The translations under genes were made by a program, and so were the position numbers. Shown in pieces: positions 44,850-53,336 of a DNA stretch of 64,000 bases; within the stretch, counting starts at the first letter, position 1, and every line of letters starts with the position of its first letter. The notes beneath the pieces were generated by a model that worked only from the letters and a program-made list of their open reading frames with translations, did not search any database and was not told the origin of the DNA. The stretch comes from Rhizorhabdus dicambivorans (GTDB lineage Bacteria > Pseudomonadota > Alphaproteobacteria > Sphingomonadales > Sphingomonadaceae): the NCBI RefSeq assembly GCF_002355275.1, contig NZ_CP023449.1:4504001-4568000 (forward strand). Direction: 5' to 3'.

Positions 44850-45482
44850 TTATCGGTCGCGCCACGCCAGCAGCGACAGGCCGAACGCCACGAACAGCGC
44901 GCCGCTAGCCCTGCCGAACCGGCGCTGCCATTCGGCGCTGCGCAGGTAGCGGGCGAGCGTACGCCCGCCAGTCGCATAGGTCATGTACCATCCGGTCTCG
45001 ATCACCACGAAGGTCGCCAGCAGGATGGCGAATTGCGGCGCCTTGGGCAGGGCCGGGCTGACGAACTGGGGGAAGAAGGCCGCGGCGAAGATCAGCGCCT
45101 TTGGGTTGCTGATACTGATCAGGAAGCCCTGGCGGAACAGCTCCGTGCCGGAACGGGCCCGGGGATCGAGGCCGTCGGCATCGATATCGAACGGCGCGCT
45201 GTCATCGCGCCAGGCCTTGATGCCGACCCAGATCAGATAGACCGCACCGATGACCTTGATCGCGGTGAGCAGCTGCGGCAGCGCCGAGAGCAGCGCGCTC
45301 ATTCCCATCGCCGACAGGCCGAACAGACTGAGCAGCGCGATCATGCACCCCGCCATGGTGAAGGCCGCGCGGCGAAAGCCGTGGCGCATGCTCTGGGTCA
45401 TCACGTGCAGCATGTTCGGCCCCGGCATCGCCGAGATCAGGAAGGTCGCACAGACGAAAATCCACCAGTTCTGGAGCGTCAT
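44850..45482 (-). CDS. LysE/RhtB family amino-acid exporter
   Basis: 210 residues with about six transmembrane segments. The N-terminal CATFLISAMPGPNML is the family hallmark; FLISISNPKALIFAAAFFPQF is the second conserved block. The substrate (amino acid or derivative) cannot be told. Start ATG 45482; a longer frame upstream runs into repeat sequence. Confidence 0.92.
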   Translation of the reverse strand: MTLQNWWIFVCATFLISAMPGPNMLHVMTQSMRHGFRRAAFTMAGCMIALLSLFGLSAMGMSALLSALPQLLTAIKVIGAVYLIWVGIKAWRDDSAPFDIDADGLDPRARSGTELFRQGFLISISNPKALIFAAAFFPQFVSPALPKAPQFAILLATFVVIETGWYMTYATGGRTLARYLRSAEWQRRFGRASGALFVAFGLSLLAWRDR

Positions 45483-45489
45483 TGTCCCA

Positions 45490-45580
45490 CCGTCACCCCG
45501 GCGGAGGCCAGGATCCAGATACGCGGCATTGCGGTTCGTGCGTAGCGGCAATGGATGCCGAATCAAGTTCGGCATGCCGC
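45490..45580. repeat. Degenerate repeats between LysE and the GNAT gene
   Basis: A half copy of element B (CACCCCGGCGGAGGCCAGGA) and a GATGCCGAA-tcaag-TTCGGCATG hairpin (45555-45577). No gene. Confidence 0.6.
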
Positions 45581-45587
45581 GCCCGCG

Positions 45588-46736
45588 TCAGAGACGCTTC
45601 GAATAGATCCGGTAGGTCTTGTTGACCTTGCCGTTCACCGCTTCGGCGATCGAGGACATGCCCTGATTGTCTTCCAGGATCCAGCCGATCTCGCCACGGG
45701 TGGCGCCATAATGGGCGACCGAATCGCGGCGGATATATTCGATCATCATGAAGGCCAGCTGGCTCGCCAGCCTGGTCGCCTGAAGCTTCTTGACCACCCC
45801 CATCAGCGGCACGCGCATCGTCCGCACCTGCGGCTTGCGCAGCCGCCAGAGCAGCTTGGCCCAGTTGAACGGGAACAGCCGCCCATCGAGATCGGCCATC
45901 AGCTCGTTGAGATCGGGCAGGGTCATCATGAAGGCGACCGGCTCGCCCTCGACCTCGGCCACCCGGATCAGGTCCTCGAACACGATCGGCTTCAGCTTCT
46001 TGCCGGTATGGGCGATCTCGGACGCGGTGATCGGCACGAAGCCCCAATTGTCCGACCAGGCATCGTTGAGGATCGACAGGATCAGCGCGGCTTCCTCATC
46101 GAACCGGCTCTTGTCGACCTTGCGGATTCGGATGCGGGGATTGCGCTCGCCCGATGAGACGATGCGCTGGATCAGCGGCGGAAATTGCTGGGTGATATCG
46201 AGATCATAGGTCAGCAGATCCTTGATCCCGCCATAGCCCAGCGCTTCGATCCATGCCTGATAGGCCGGATTATGGTGGCCCATCATCACCGTGGGAGGAT
46301 GATCGTGGCCCTCGACAAGCAGCCCCGGCTCTTCCCAGATCGAGCAGCTCACAGGCGCCATCACGCTGGTCATGCCACTGGCGCGCAGCCAGTCCTCGGC
46401 CCGGGCGATCAGCGCGGTCGCCACCTCCTGATCCACGGCTTCGAGCAGGCCCCAATTGCCGATACCGGGTCCGCCGCCCTGCTCGACCGGCATCGCCAGC
46501 CAGAGCTTGTCGATATGCGCGGAGATGCGGCCGACCAGCCTGCCGTCCCGCTCCGCAAGGAACAGCTGCTGGTCGGCATGTTCATAAAAGGGATTCTTGC
46601 CCGGCGTGATCAGTTCGAGCGCCTCCGTGCGAAGCGGCGGTATCCAGTTCGGATCGCCCGCGTTCAGCGTGTAGGCAAGCTCGACGAAGCGCTTCCGGTC
46701 CGCCGCGCCGGCGACAGGGCGGATCGTGACCGGCAT
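45588..46736 (-). CDS. GNAT-fold acyltransferase, candidate bacterial ceramide synthase
   Basis: 382 residues, no signal peptide. The N-terminal GNAT-like part (TIRPVAGAADRKRFVELAYT) contains IPPLRTEALELITPGKNPFY and EHADQQLFLAERDGRLVGRI; later blocks include PVSCSIWEEPGLL and NDAWSDNWGFVPITASE. Caulobacter ceramide synthase (bCerS) is a GNAT-type protein that N-acylates the sphingoid base; this gene's coupling (TGATG) to a fatty acid hydroxylase and nearness to spt support the same role. The identification is by context and fold, not by alignment. It could be another long-chain N-acyltransferase. Confidence 0.62.
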   Translation of the reverse strand: MPVTIRPVAGAADRKRFVELAYTLNAGDPNWIPPLRTEALELITPGKNPFYEHADQQLFLAERDGRLVGRISAHIDKLWLAMPVEQGGGPGIGNWGLLEAVDQEVATALIARAEDWLRASGMTSVMAPVSCSIWEEPGLLVEGHDHPPTVMMGHHNPAYQAWIEALGYGGIKDLLTYDLDITQQFPPLIQRIVSSGERNPRIRIRKVDKSRFDEEAALILSILNDAWSDNWGFVPITASEIAHTGKKLKPIVFEDLIRVAEVEGEPVAFMMTLPDLNELMADLDGRLFPFNWAKLLWRLRKPQVRTMRVPLMGVVKKLQATRLASQLAFMMIEYIRRDSVAHYGATRGEIGWILEDNQGMSSIAEAVNGKVNKTYRIYSKRL

Positions 46737-47500
46737 CAGTGCGGGATGCGCTGGCTCGGATGGCCCATGGCGACGCCGCCGGACAGGCGCGCGACCCAGG
46801 GATAAAGCTCGGCCACCTCGGGCGTATAGCCCAGGTTGAACACGGTCTCGCTCTTCCTGTCCTTCTCGATCCGCTCGTAATAGGTGCCGAACAGGCGATC
46901 CCAGAAATAATTGGTGATGCCGAAATTGCCCCGCTCATCATGGAAATGATGGGCCATGTGGCGCGCCTTCATCTCCATCACCCATTTGCGCTTCGGCTTG
47001 TAGGCGAGGTGCTGGATGCAGTGGAAGAACTCATAGACGCAGGTGGTGATGAGCCCGGTCGCAAAGGCCGCCAGCGCCGCGCCGGTGCCGCCGATCGCAT
47101 AGCCGATCGGCGCCGTCGCCAGCGCGATGGTCGGCAGGGTGGTGTGGAGCGCGCCGAACAGGATTTCGAGCCGGTTCGGGTCCTGGTGATGATCATAGTG
47201 GATGCGCTTCCAGGTCGCCGCCAGGAAGGGCACCTTGAACATCCAGCGGCTGTGCAGCACCCAGCGGTGCAGGCAGTACCAGACCAGCGGATAGACGAAG
47301 ACCGACACGCCGATCGCGGCGAGGGTCGGCAGCAAGGGCGCCGGATAGCGGAAGAACAGACCGATCGCGATCGCGGCGCACAGCAGATAGCCGATGATCG
47401 CCGGATATTGGAAATAGGCGACCCACAGCTCGCGCAGGGTCATGCGGTCGAGATGATGTTCCTTCGTCCAGAAGGCGGGCTTGATGGCGGTCAGCTTCAC
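46736..47500 (-). CDS. Fatty acid hydroxylase superfamily protein (candidate sphingolipid 2-hydroxylase)
   Basis: 254 residues, GTG start. Four or so membrane helices and the di-iron histidine clusters of the family: HRWVLHS, HYDHHQDP, HCIQHLAY and HMAHHFHDE. The order resembles fatty acid 2-hydroxylase. Sphingomonads are known for amide-linked 2-hydroxymyristate in their sphingolipids. Coupled by one-base overlap to the candidate ceramide synthase, so 2-hydroxylation of the ceramide acyl chain is a natural hypothesis. It might instead be a carotenoid or sterol-type hydroxylase. Confidence 0.78.
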   Translation of the reverse strand: MKLTAIKPAFWTKEHHLDRMTLRELWVAYFQYPAIIGYLLCAAIAIGLFFRYPAPLLPTLAAIGVSVFVYPLVWYCLHRWVLHSRWMFKVPFLAATWKRIHYDHHQDPNRLEILFGALHTTLPTIALATAPIGYAIGGTGAALAAFATGLITTCVYEFFHCIQHLAYKPKRKWVMEMKARHMAHHFHDERGNFGITNYFWDRLFGTYYERIEKDRKSETVFNLGYTPEVAELYPWVARLSGGVAMGHPSQRIPH

Positions 47501-47609
47501 TCAGAACCTCGAAAATAGGTCGACGGCACCCTGCACATGGGAAGCCACATATGGCCATGCGCTCTGGATTGGCAATGCGGCGCTTTTGCGACCGTCCGGC
47601 GACGAAACT

Positions 47610-48719
47610 CTATTCCTCGGTCCGGATCAGGACGGTCTCGCCGATCAGCAGGAACAGCAGGAAAGGCGCCCAGGCGGCGAGCATCGGCGGATATGCCCCG
47701 AGATTGCCCATCGCCAGTGCGAAATTATCCGCGACGAAATAGGCGAAGCCGAGCGCCATCCCGATCACCGCGCGAATGAAGAGATGGCCCGAACGGGCCA
47801 GGCCGAAGGCGGCCACCGCGGCCAGCAACGGCATCAGCACCGCCGACAGCGGCCCCGAAAGCTTGTGCCACAGCCCCGCCCGCAGCGGCCCCGTGGGACG
47901 GCCGGCCGCGTCGAGATCGGCGATCGCCGTGCGCAACTGGAGCAGCGACCGGGCGGCCGGCTCAACGCTGGCGAGGGTGAAGCGATCGGGGGTGACGCCC
48001 TTGGCGAAATCGAAGGCGGGGATCTTGCCTGTGACGCCCTTCGAAACGTCGAAGATCGTGGCATCGGCGATCCGCCAGCCGCCGGCCGCCTGGACGGCCT
48101 GACGCCCCTCGACGATCGCGATCAGCCGGCCGCCGTCGCGATCATAGATGGTGACGGTATCGAGCGCCGCCTTGCTGCCCCGTCCGCGCGCGGTGACGGC
48201 GTGGATAAGGTCGTCTCCATCGCGCACCCAGACATTGCCGACGATCCCGCGATCCCTGGGAATCGGCCCGTAATCGGCATCCTGCCAGGCGCTGAGCGTC
48301 GCGGTGGCCCGCGCCACCACCCGCTCGTTGAAGACGAAGGAGACGATCGCGACGCCGAGGCTGGCGACCACCAGCGGCGCAAGTATCTGGTGGGCCGAGA
48401 TTCCGGCCGCCTTCATCGAGATGATCTCGCTGTTCTGGTTGAGCGTGACGAAGGTGATGAGGGTCGCGAGCAGTGCCGCGAACGGCAGGAAGCGCGCGAT
48501 GATCTGCGGCGTCCGCAGCGTGACGTAGAGCCAGAGCTGGGCATCGCCATTGCCGGGATGGGCGAGGATGTCGCCCGATTCGCCCAGCAGGTCGAGCGCC
48601 ATCAGCACGATGACCAGCGCCGCCAGCACCGCCGCGAAGCGGACCAGGAACATCCGCGCCATATAGAAGGTGATCGTCCGCGAGGCGAAGAAGGAGACGT
48701 TCATGGAGTTGAGCTTCAT
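47610..48719 (-). CDS. lptG: LptG-type permease of the LptBFG exporter
   Basis: 369 residues. Membrane helices at both ends flank a periplasmic beta-jellyroll domain, as in LptG. Key blocks are FLPFAALLATLITFVTLNQN, EIISMKAAGISAHQILAPL (coupling helix) and the C-terminal SGPLSAVLMPLLAAVAAFGL. ATGA overlap with lptF. In LPS bacteria LptF/G extract LPS; sphingomonads carry glycosphingolipids instead, so the cargo may differ. Confidence 0.88.
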   Translation of the reverse strand: MKLNSMNVSFFASRTITFYMARMFLVRFAAVLAALVIVLMALDLLGESGDILAHPGNGDAQLWLYVTLRTPQIIARFLPFAALLATLITFVTLNQNSEIISMKAAGISAHQILAPLVVASLGVAIVSFVFNERVVARATATLSAWQDADYGPIPRDRGIVGNVWVRDGDDLIHAVTARGRGSKAALDTVTIYDRDGGRLIAIVEGRQAVQAAGGWRIADATIFDVSKGVTGKIPAFDFAKGVTPDRFTLASVEPAARSLLQLRTAIADLDAAGRPTGPLRAGLWHKLSGPLSAVLMPLLAAVAAFGLARSGHLFIRAVIGMALGFAYFVADNFALAMGNLGAYPPMLAAWAPFLLFLLIGETVLIRTEE

Positions 48720-49918
48720 GCGGCCTCCTTGCGGCCGAGGCGGACCCAGCGGCCGACCGCCTTGAACGCCTTGTCGGCACCGCGCTCGAGCGCGCCGATC
48801 GGCTGGCCGCCGGGAACATGGGCGATGGTGCGGTACATCCACCAGACCAGGCCGGCGAAGGCGAGGAACGGTATCCACAGCGCCAGCAGCGGATCGATCC
48901 GTCCCAGCGCCGCGACCGAAGCGGCATATTCGTTGATCTTGTGCTGGGTGACGATCATCACGATCGACAGGAACACGCCCAGGGCCGAGGAACTTCGCTT
49001 GGGCGGAACGGCGAGCGCCAGCGCCAGCATCGGCAGCAGGAACATCGTCGCCACCTCGACCAGCCGGAAATGGAATTCGGCCCGAAACTGCGCCTTCTGC
49101 TTGGCCGAGGTGCCATCCTTGTGGGCGATCACCACCAGTTCGGGCATCGTCATTTCAAGGTCCTTGCCGCCGCGCTGGCGGAAGGCCTCCATCTTGGGAA
49201 GGTCGATCGGCAGGTCATGCCCCTCGAACTGCAGGACGCGCGGCTCCCTGTAATTGGGGGCGTCGTGGACGAGTACGCCTTTCTGCAGACGCAGGATGAT
49301 CGTGTCGGGATCGTCGGTGGCAAGGAACTGGCCATGTTCGGCGGTGACGGCGAGGCTCTTGCCGTCCTTCGATTCGGTCATGACGAAGATGCCCGAAAGC
49401 TCTCGCCCACCCTCGCGGCTGCTTTCGACACGAATCGTCATCCGCTTGCCGAGCTTGGTAAATTCGCCGACCTTGATCGATGCGCCGAGCGCGCCCGAGC
49501 GCAGCTCGAAGCGCAGCCCTTCATAGGCGTAGCGCGAATAGGGCTGGATGAAGCCGACGATCGCCAGGTTGAGCGCCGCCAGCGCGATCGCATAATAATA
49601 GGGCACGCGCAGCAGCCGGCCATAGCTCATCCCCACCGCGCGGAACACGTCCAGCTCCGACGACAGCGCCAGCCTGCGAAAGGCGAGCAGGCAGCCGAGC
49701 ATCAGCCCGATCGGGATGCCGAGCGACATATATTCGGGAATCAGATTGGCGAGCATCCGCCAGACGACGCTGACCGGGCCGCCTTCCGACACGACGAAAT
49801 CGAACAGCCGCAACATCTTGTCGAGCGTCAGCAGCATCGCCGCGATCACGAGGGTCGCGAGCAGCGGCGTGGCGATCAGACTGGCGACGTAGCGGTCGGT
49901 AAGCGTGTCAAATCTCAA
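48716..49918 (-). CDS. lptF: LptF-type permease of the LptBFG exporter
   Basis: 400 residues. N-terminal transmembrane segments with LDKMLRLFDFVVSEG, a coupling-helix region LALSSELDVFRAVGMSYGRL, a periplasmic domain (about 130-285) and C-terminal helices (FLLPMLALALAVPPKRSSS). Typical LptF/LptG membrane topology. First gene of the leftward run lptF-lptG, divergent from the DUF2141-kinase genes, with a shared 118 bp upstream region. Confidence 0.88.
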   Translation of the reverse strand: MRFDTLTDRYVASLIATPLLATLVIAAMLLTLDKMLRLFDFVVSEGGPVSVVWRMLANLIPEYMSLGIPIGLMLGCLLAFRRLALSSELDVFRAVGMSYGRLLRVPYYYAIALAALNLAIVGFIQPYSRYAYEGLRFELRSGALGASIKVGEFTKLGKRMTIRVESSREGGRELSGIFVMTESKDGKSLAVTAEHGQFLATDDPDTIILRLQKGVLVHDAPNYREPRVLQFEGHDLPIDLPKMEAFRQRGGKDLEMTMPELVVIAHKDGTSAKQKAQFRAEFHFRLVEVATMFLLPMLALALAVPPKRSSSALGVFLSIVMIVTQHKINEYAASVAALGRIDPLLALWIPFLAFAGLVWWMYRTIAHVPGGQPIGALERGADKAFKAVGRWVRLGRKEAA

Positions 49919-50036
49919 CTTTTCGACGCCCCGTGACCATGTTCTGGCCGCAATCGCAGCCCAACTTCCGACTCATGGGGGCAGTGTGCCGGCCATGCGT
50001 CCGCGCACGGCTATAGCTTCCAGGAGTTATGAGGTC

Positions 50037-50555
50037 ATGTCGAAACTTGTGGCTGTCATGGTTGGAGCGATGATCGCGGCGGGGCTCCCCGGCGCGGCGG
50101 GCGCCGCTATGCTCGGCCCGGACGCCGCGGTCTGCGAAGGCAGCGGCCCTGCCATGCTGGTCCGTGTCGAGGGCTTCAAGAAGCGCTCCGGCGTTCTGCG
50201 CGTCCAATCCTATGGCGGAAATCCCAATCGCTATTTCGACAAGGGCGCCTGGCTGAAGCGGATCGACGTGCCCGTGCCCGTTAGCGGATCCGTGGATGTC
50301 TGCGTCCCGGTGCCGGCCAACGGCACCTATGCGATCTCGGTGCGGCACGATGTCGATGCTTCGGGCAAGACCGGCATGAACGACGGCGGCGGCATGTCCG
50401 GCAATCCGCGGATGTCGCTGTTCGACGTGATGTTCAAGCGCAAGCCCGATCCGCGCAAGGTACAGGTCACAGTCCATGGCGTGACCCGCGTGCCGGTGAC
50501 GCTCAACTATGTCCAGGGCGGCTCGTTCGGCCCGATCGCGATGGCGTCCCGCTGA
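50037..50555 (+). CDS. Secreted DUF2141 protein
   Basis: 172 residues with a signal peptide (MSKLVAVMVGAMIAAGLPGA, cleavage near AGAAM). The body (RVEGFKKRSGVLRVQSYGG, GTYAISVRHDVDASGKTGMN, NPRMSLFDVMFKRKPD) matches the DUF2141 pattern. Function unknown. One-base overlap with the lipid kinase gene ties it to the sphingolipid region. Start chosen to give the signal peptide. Confidence 0.82.
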   Translation: MSKLVAVMVGAMIAAGLPGAAGAAMLGPDAAVCEGSGPAMLVRVEGFKKRSGVLRVQSYGGNPNRYFDKGAWLKRIDVPVPVSGSVDVCVPVPANGTYAISVRHDVDASGKTGMNDGGGMSGNPRMSLFDVMFKRKPDPRKVQVTVHGVTRVPVTLNYVQGGSFGPIAMASR

Positions 50556-51526
50556 TGGCCGCCGTCGCGCTCCTCTCCAATCCGCGCTCGACCGGCAATC
50601 TGTCGATGCTGCCGCGGATGCGGAGCTTCTGCGCGGCGCAGAGCGACATCTTCCATTATGAAGTCGAGTCGGTCGAGCAGATCGGCGAGGCGCTCCGCAC
50701 CATCGCCCGGGTGAACCCCAAGGTGCTGGTGGTGAACGGCGGCGACGGCACCGTGCAGGCGGCGCTGACCGAACTCTATCTGGGCGATCATTTCGATGGA
50801 GCACCGCCCCCGGTTGCGGTGCTGCCGAACGGCAAGACCAACCTGATCGCACTCGATCTGGGCGCGGTCGGCGATCCGATCGCCGCGCTGGAGCGGGTGA
50901 TGGAGATCGCACGCTCCGACATCGAGGAGCATGTCGTGGTGCGCGAGCTGATCGCGCTGTCCGACGGCGACGGCGGCGCACGTCCCGTGCTCGGCATGTT
51001 CCTGGGCGGCGCGGGCCTCGCCGACACGATCCTCTATTGCCGCAACAAGATCTATCCACTCGGCCTGCCCAACGGGATCAGCCATTTCCTGACCGCCATC
51101 GCGGTGCTGGCAACCCTGATCCTCGGCATCCGCTCGGCCTTCCTGCCTCCGGCGGCGACGCCCATGAAAGTGTCGATGATGCGCCATGGCCAGTTTCAGG
51201 GCCGCTTCTCGCTGCTGATCGTCACCACCCTGCACAAGCTGCTGCTCGGCAGCAGCACGGCGGGCTCGGCCGCGGCGGGACCGCTGCAGATGATGGTGGT
51301 CGAACAGCGTCCGCTGCCGCTGCTGCGGGCGCTGCTGGCGGGTGTCTTTGGCCGGGTGGGTCGCGACGAGATGAAGGGCGTCCATTTCGGTCGTGGCGAC
51401 GAGATCAAGATCGAGGGCGAACGCTCCAGCGTGATCCTCGATGGCGAGATTTTCCAGGCCGATGCGGGCAAGCCGATCATCCTCAAGACGACCCCACCGG
51501 TTCCGTTTCTCCGCCTCGCGGCCTGA
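50555..51526 (+). CDS. Diacylglycerol kinase-fold lipid kinase, candidate ceramide kinase
   Basis: 323 residues. The catalytic domain of the DAGK/sphingosine kinase family: N-terminal LLSNPRSTGN and the glycine loop VNGGDGTVQAALTEL, PPPVAVLPNGKTNLIALDLG, and GMFLGGAGLADTI. Caulobacter makes ceramide phosphoglycerate and has a ceramide kinase (CpgB) of this fold in its sphingolipid region; this gene is the likely counterpart by place. It could also be a general lipid kinase. Follows DUF2141 with TGATG overlap. Confidence 0.72.
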   Translation: MAAVALLSNPRSTGNLSMLPRMRSFCAAQSDIFHYEVESVEQIGEALRTIARVNPKVLVVNGGDGTVQAALTELYLGDHFDGAPPPVAVLPNGKTNLIALDLGAVGDPIAALERVMEIARSDIEEHVVVRELIALSDGDGGARPVLGMFLGGAGLADTILYCRNKIYPLGLPNGISHFLTAIAVLATLILGIRSAFLPPAATPMKVSMMRHGQFQGRFSLLIVTTLHKLLLGSSTAGSAAAGPLQMMVVEQRPLPLLRALLAGVFGRVGRDEMKGVHFGRGDEIKIEGERSSVILDGEIFQADAGKPIILKTTPPVPFLRLAA

Positions 51527-51537
51527 GGGCTTTCTTT

Positions 51538-51567
51538 CGTCATGCTGAAACAAGTTCAGCATGACGG
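51538..51567. repeat. Perfect REP-like palindrome
   Basis: CGTCATGCTGAA-acaag-TTCAGCATGACG... arms of 12 bp pair perfectly. Lies between the lipid kinase and the Tam41-like gene. Same family as 2602 and 38705. Confidence 0.85.
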
Positions 51568-51590
51568 AATATTTTTCTAATCGGAGCCTG

Positions 51591-52505
51591 ATGACCCTCG
51601 AGCAACTCGTCGCGGCGGAACTCGCCGAACCGGTCGACCCGCGCGTGTCTGCGATGGCGGCGGCGGTCGGGGCGAAATATGGCACGGCATCGCGCGCGGT
51701 GCTGTTCTACGGCTCCTGCCTGCGCGAGGCCAATCTCGACGGGCTGATGCTCGATTTCTACCTGATCGTCTCGGACTATCGGGCCGCCTATGGCAAGGGC
51801 TGGCTGGCCTTCGCCAACCGGCTGATCCCCCCCAATGTCTTCCCGTTCGAACATCACGGACTGGTCGCCAAATATGCGGTGCTGAGCGAGGCTGACTTCG
51901 CCCGGCTCGCCTCCTCGCGCACCCGCAATGTCTCGGTGTGGGCCCGCTTCGCCCAGCCGGCGCGCCTGGCCTGGGCGGCCGACGCGGCGGCGCGGTCAAA
52001 CGCGGTCGCGGCGGTGAGTCTCGCGGCACCTGCGCTGCTGTCGGCGGCGCGGCCGATGCTGGCCGAGAGCCAGCCGGTCGAGCGTTTGTGGGGCGAGGCC
52101 TTCGCCCTCACCTATGCCGCCGAACTGCGCGCCGAACGCAGGACCCGCGCCGGATCGGTGGTCGATGCCGACCCCGAACGCTATCGCCGCTTCACCGCGC
52201 CCGTGCTCGCAGCCGCCGGGCTGGACGCGGCGATCGAGAACGACACCGTCCGCTTCCTCCGGCCGGCCGATCGCGGCGCGGGGCAGCGCGCCTGGGCCCG
52301 CCGCCGCCGCGAAGGCAAGGCGCTGACCCTCGCCCGGCTTGCCAAGGCGACCACCACCTATGCCGGCGGCATCGATTACCTTGCCTGGAAGATCAACCGC
52401 CACGCCGGCGCCGCGATCGAGATCAGGCCGTGGCAGCGCCGCTGGCCGATATTGGGGGCGATCAGCCTGCTGCCCCGGCTGCTGATGAAGGGGGCTGTGC
52501 GTTAA
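51591..52505 (+). CDS. Tam41-like nucleotidyltransferase
   Basis: 304 residues from ATG 51591 (CGGAG upstream). The pattern LFYGSCLREANLDGLMLDFY then LIVSD, NRLIPPNVF, AKYAVLS and WARFAQPARL follows the order of blocks in Tam41 phosphatidate cytidylyltransferase (YGSG, MLDF, KYGVxS, GRLxKP). That enzyme makes CDP-diacylglycerol from CTP and phosphatidate. Next to a lipid kinase, it may activate a phosphorylated lipid (possibly ceramide phosphate) as a CDP intermediate. Similarity judged by eye; the lipid substrate is inference. Confidence 0.6.
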   Translation: MTLEQLVAAELAEPVDPRVSAMAAAVGAKYGTASRAVLFYGSCLREANLDGLMLDFYLIVSDYRAAYGKGWLAFANRLIPPNVFPFEHHGLVAKYAVLSEADFARLASSRTRNVSVWARFAQPARLAWAADAAARSNAVAAVSLAAPALLSAARPMLAESQPVERLWGEAFALTYAAELRAERRTRAGSVVDADPERYRRFTAPVLAAAGLDAAIENDTVRFLRPADRGAGQRAWARRRREGKALTLARLAKATTTYAGGIDYLAWKINRHAGAAIEIRPWQRRWPILGAISLLPRLLMKGAVR

Positions 52506-53335
52506 GAGCTAGGCATATCGAGGCGCTGCCAGCTTATGAAACTGGGTTTTGCCTGATCTGACGCATAGGCGACCAGCACGGACAGCATCTCGTCGAACGA
52601 GAAAAGACGTTCCGAAGACTTATCCCCCACGCCCACGCGCAGCGCCTGAAAATGTTGCATATGACCACCATCCCGCTTCTCGATGAAGAAGCGACCATCT
52701 TTAGCCATCGTCTGAATATATCGCTCGGGCGCGGAATGAAGGATTATGAAATCCCCCTCTCCCGCATCAAGCAAAGCCTGGTGGAGCCCACCTGGGGTGA
52801 CCGGCCCTGCAACCTCCTCTCCGCCGACGCTGAGTTTTAACGTCGGCGAAATACGGACCGCAGCAACCGTGGAGAGTACCGATGAAGACTTCTCCGCCGT
52901 CACATCCTGCAAGAACCTGACGAGCGGCTCTCCCTGACGGCGATCCTTGTGAGCCATCCAAAAAATCAACGGAAATGACAACGACGCGACGATAAGCAGG
53001 GGCCAAAAACCGTCGCTGTTCGATGCTATTTTGAACATAATCCAAATCGTCGGCAGCAATATGAGTGCAGCCATCACTACACCGTTCAGGTCAGCCCCTG
53101 CGCGGCCACGAATGGTGCACCCCTTCTCGCTTTTGGAGACCCAACCAAAAAGCATCGGACCATGGTTGTCGAAGGCACTCAGCCAGAGACAAATGAGCGG
53201 TCCGGCAATCCAGCCCCTTGCTCCGTTTTTCGGATCGAACCACCGCTTGGTTCGGGATTGGATAGCAACCTTCGTTTCGGTCGGCGATTTCGAAGTGGCA
53301 ATATGAAAGCTGAATCCGAAGGGCTGGAATGCCAC
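52502..53335 (-). CDS. Unknown membrane protein, lower GC than neighbours
   Basis: About 277 residues from a GTG one base after the stop of the upstream sensor kinase; ATG codons further in are possible. Two or three hydrophobic segments (WIAGPLICLWLSAF, VVMAALILLPTIWIMF, WPLLIVASLSFPLIFWM) are followed by a soluble C-terminal part (about 160-277). Base composition and codon use look less GC-rich than neighbours, suggesting acquisition. No family recognised. Its 3' end overlaps the Tam41-like gene by 4 bases, convergent. Confidence 0.6.
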   Translation of the reverse strand: MAFQPFGFSFHIATSKSPTETKVAIQSRTKRWFDPKNGARGWIAGPLICLWLSAFDNHGPMLFGWVSKSEKGCTIRGRAGADLNGVVMAALILLPTIWIMFKIASNSDGFWPLLIVASLSFPLIFWMAHKDRRQGEPLVRFLQDVTAEKSSSVLSTVAAVRISPTLKLSVGGEEVAGPVTPGGLHQALLDAGEGDFIILHSAPERYIQTMAKDGRFFIEKRDGGHMQHFQALRVGVGDKSSERLFSFDEMLSVLVAYASDQAKPSFISWQRLDMPSS

Positions 53336-53336
53336 G

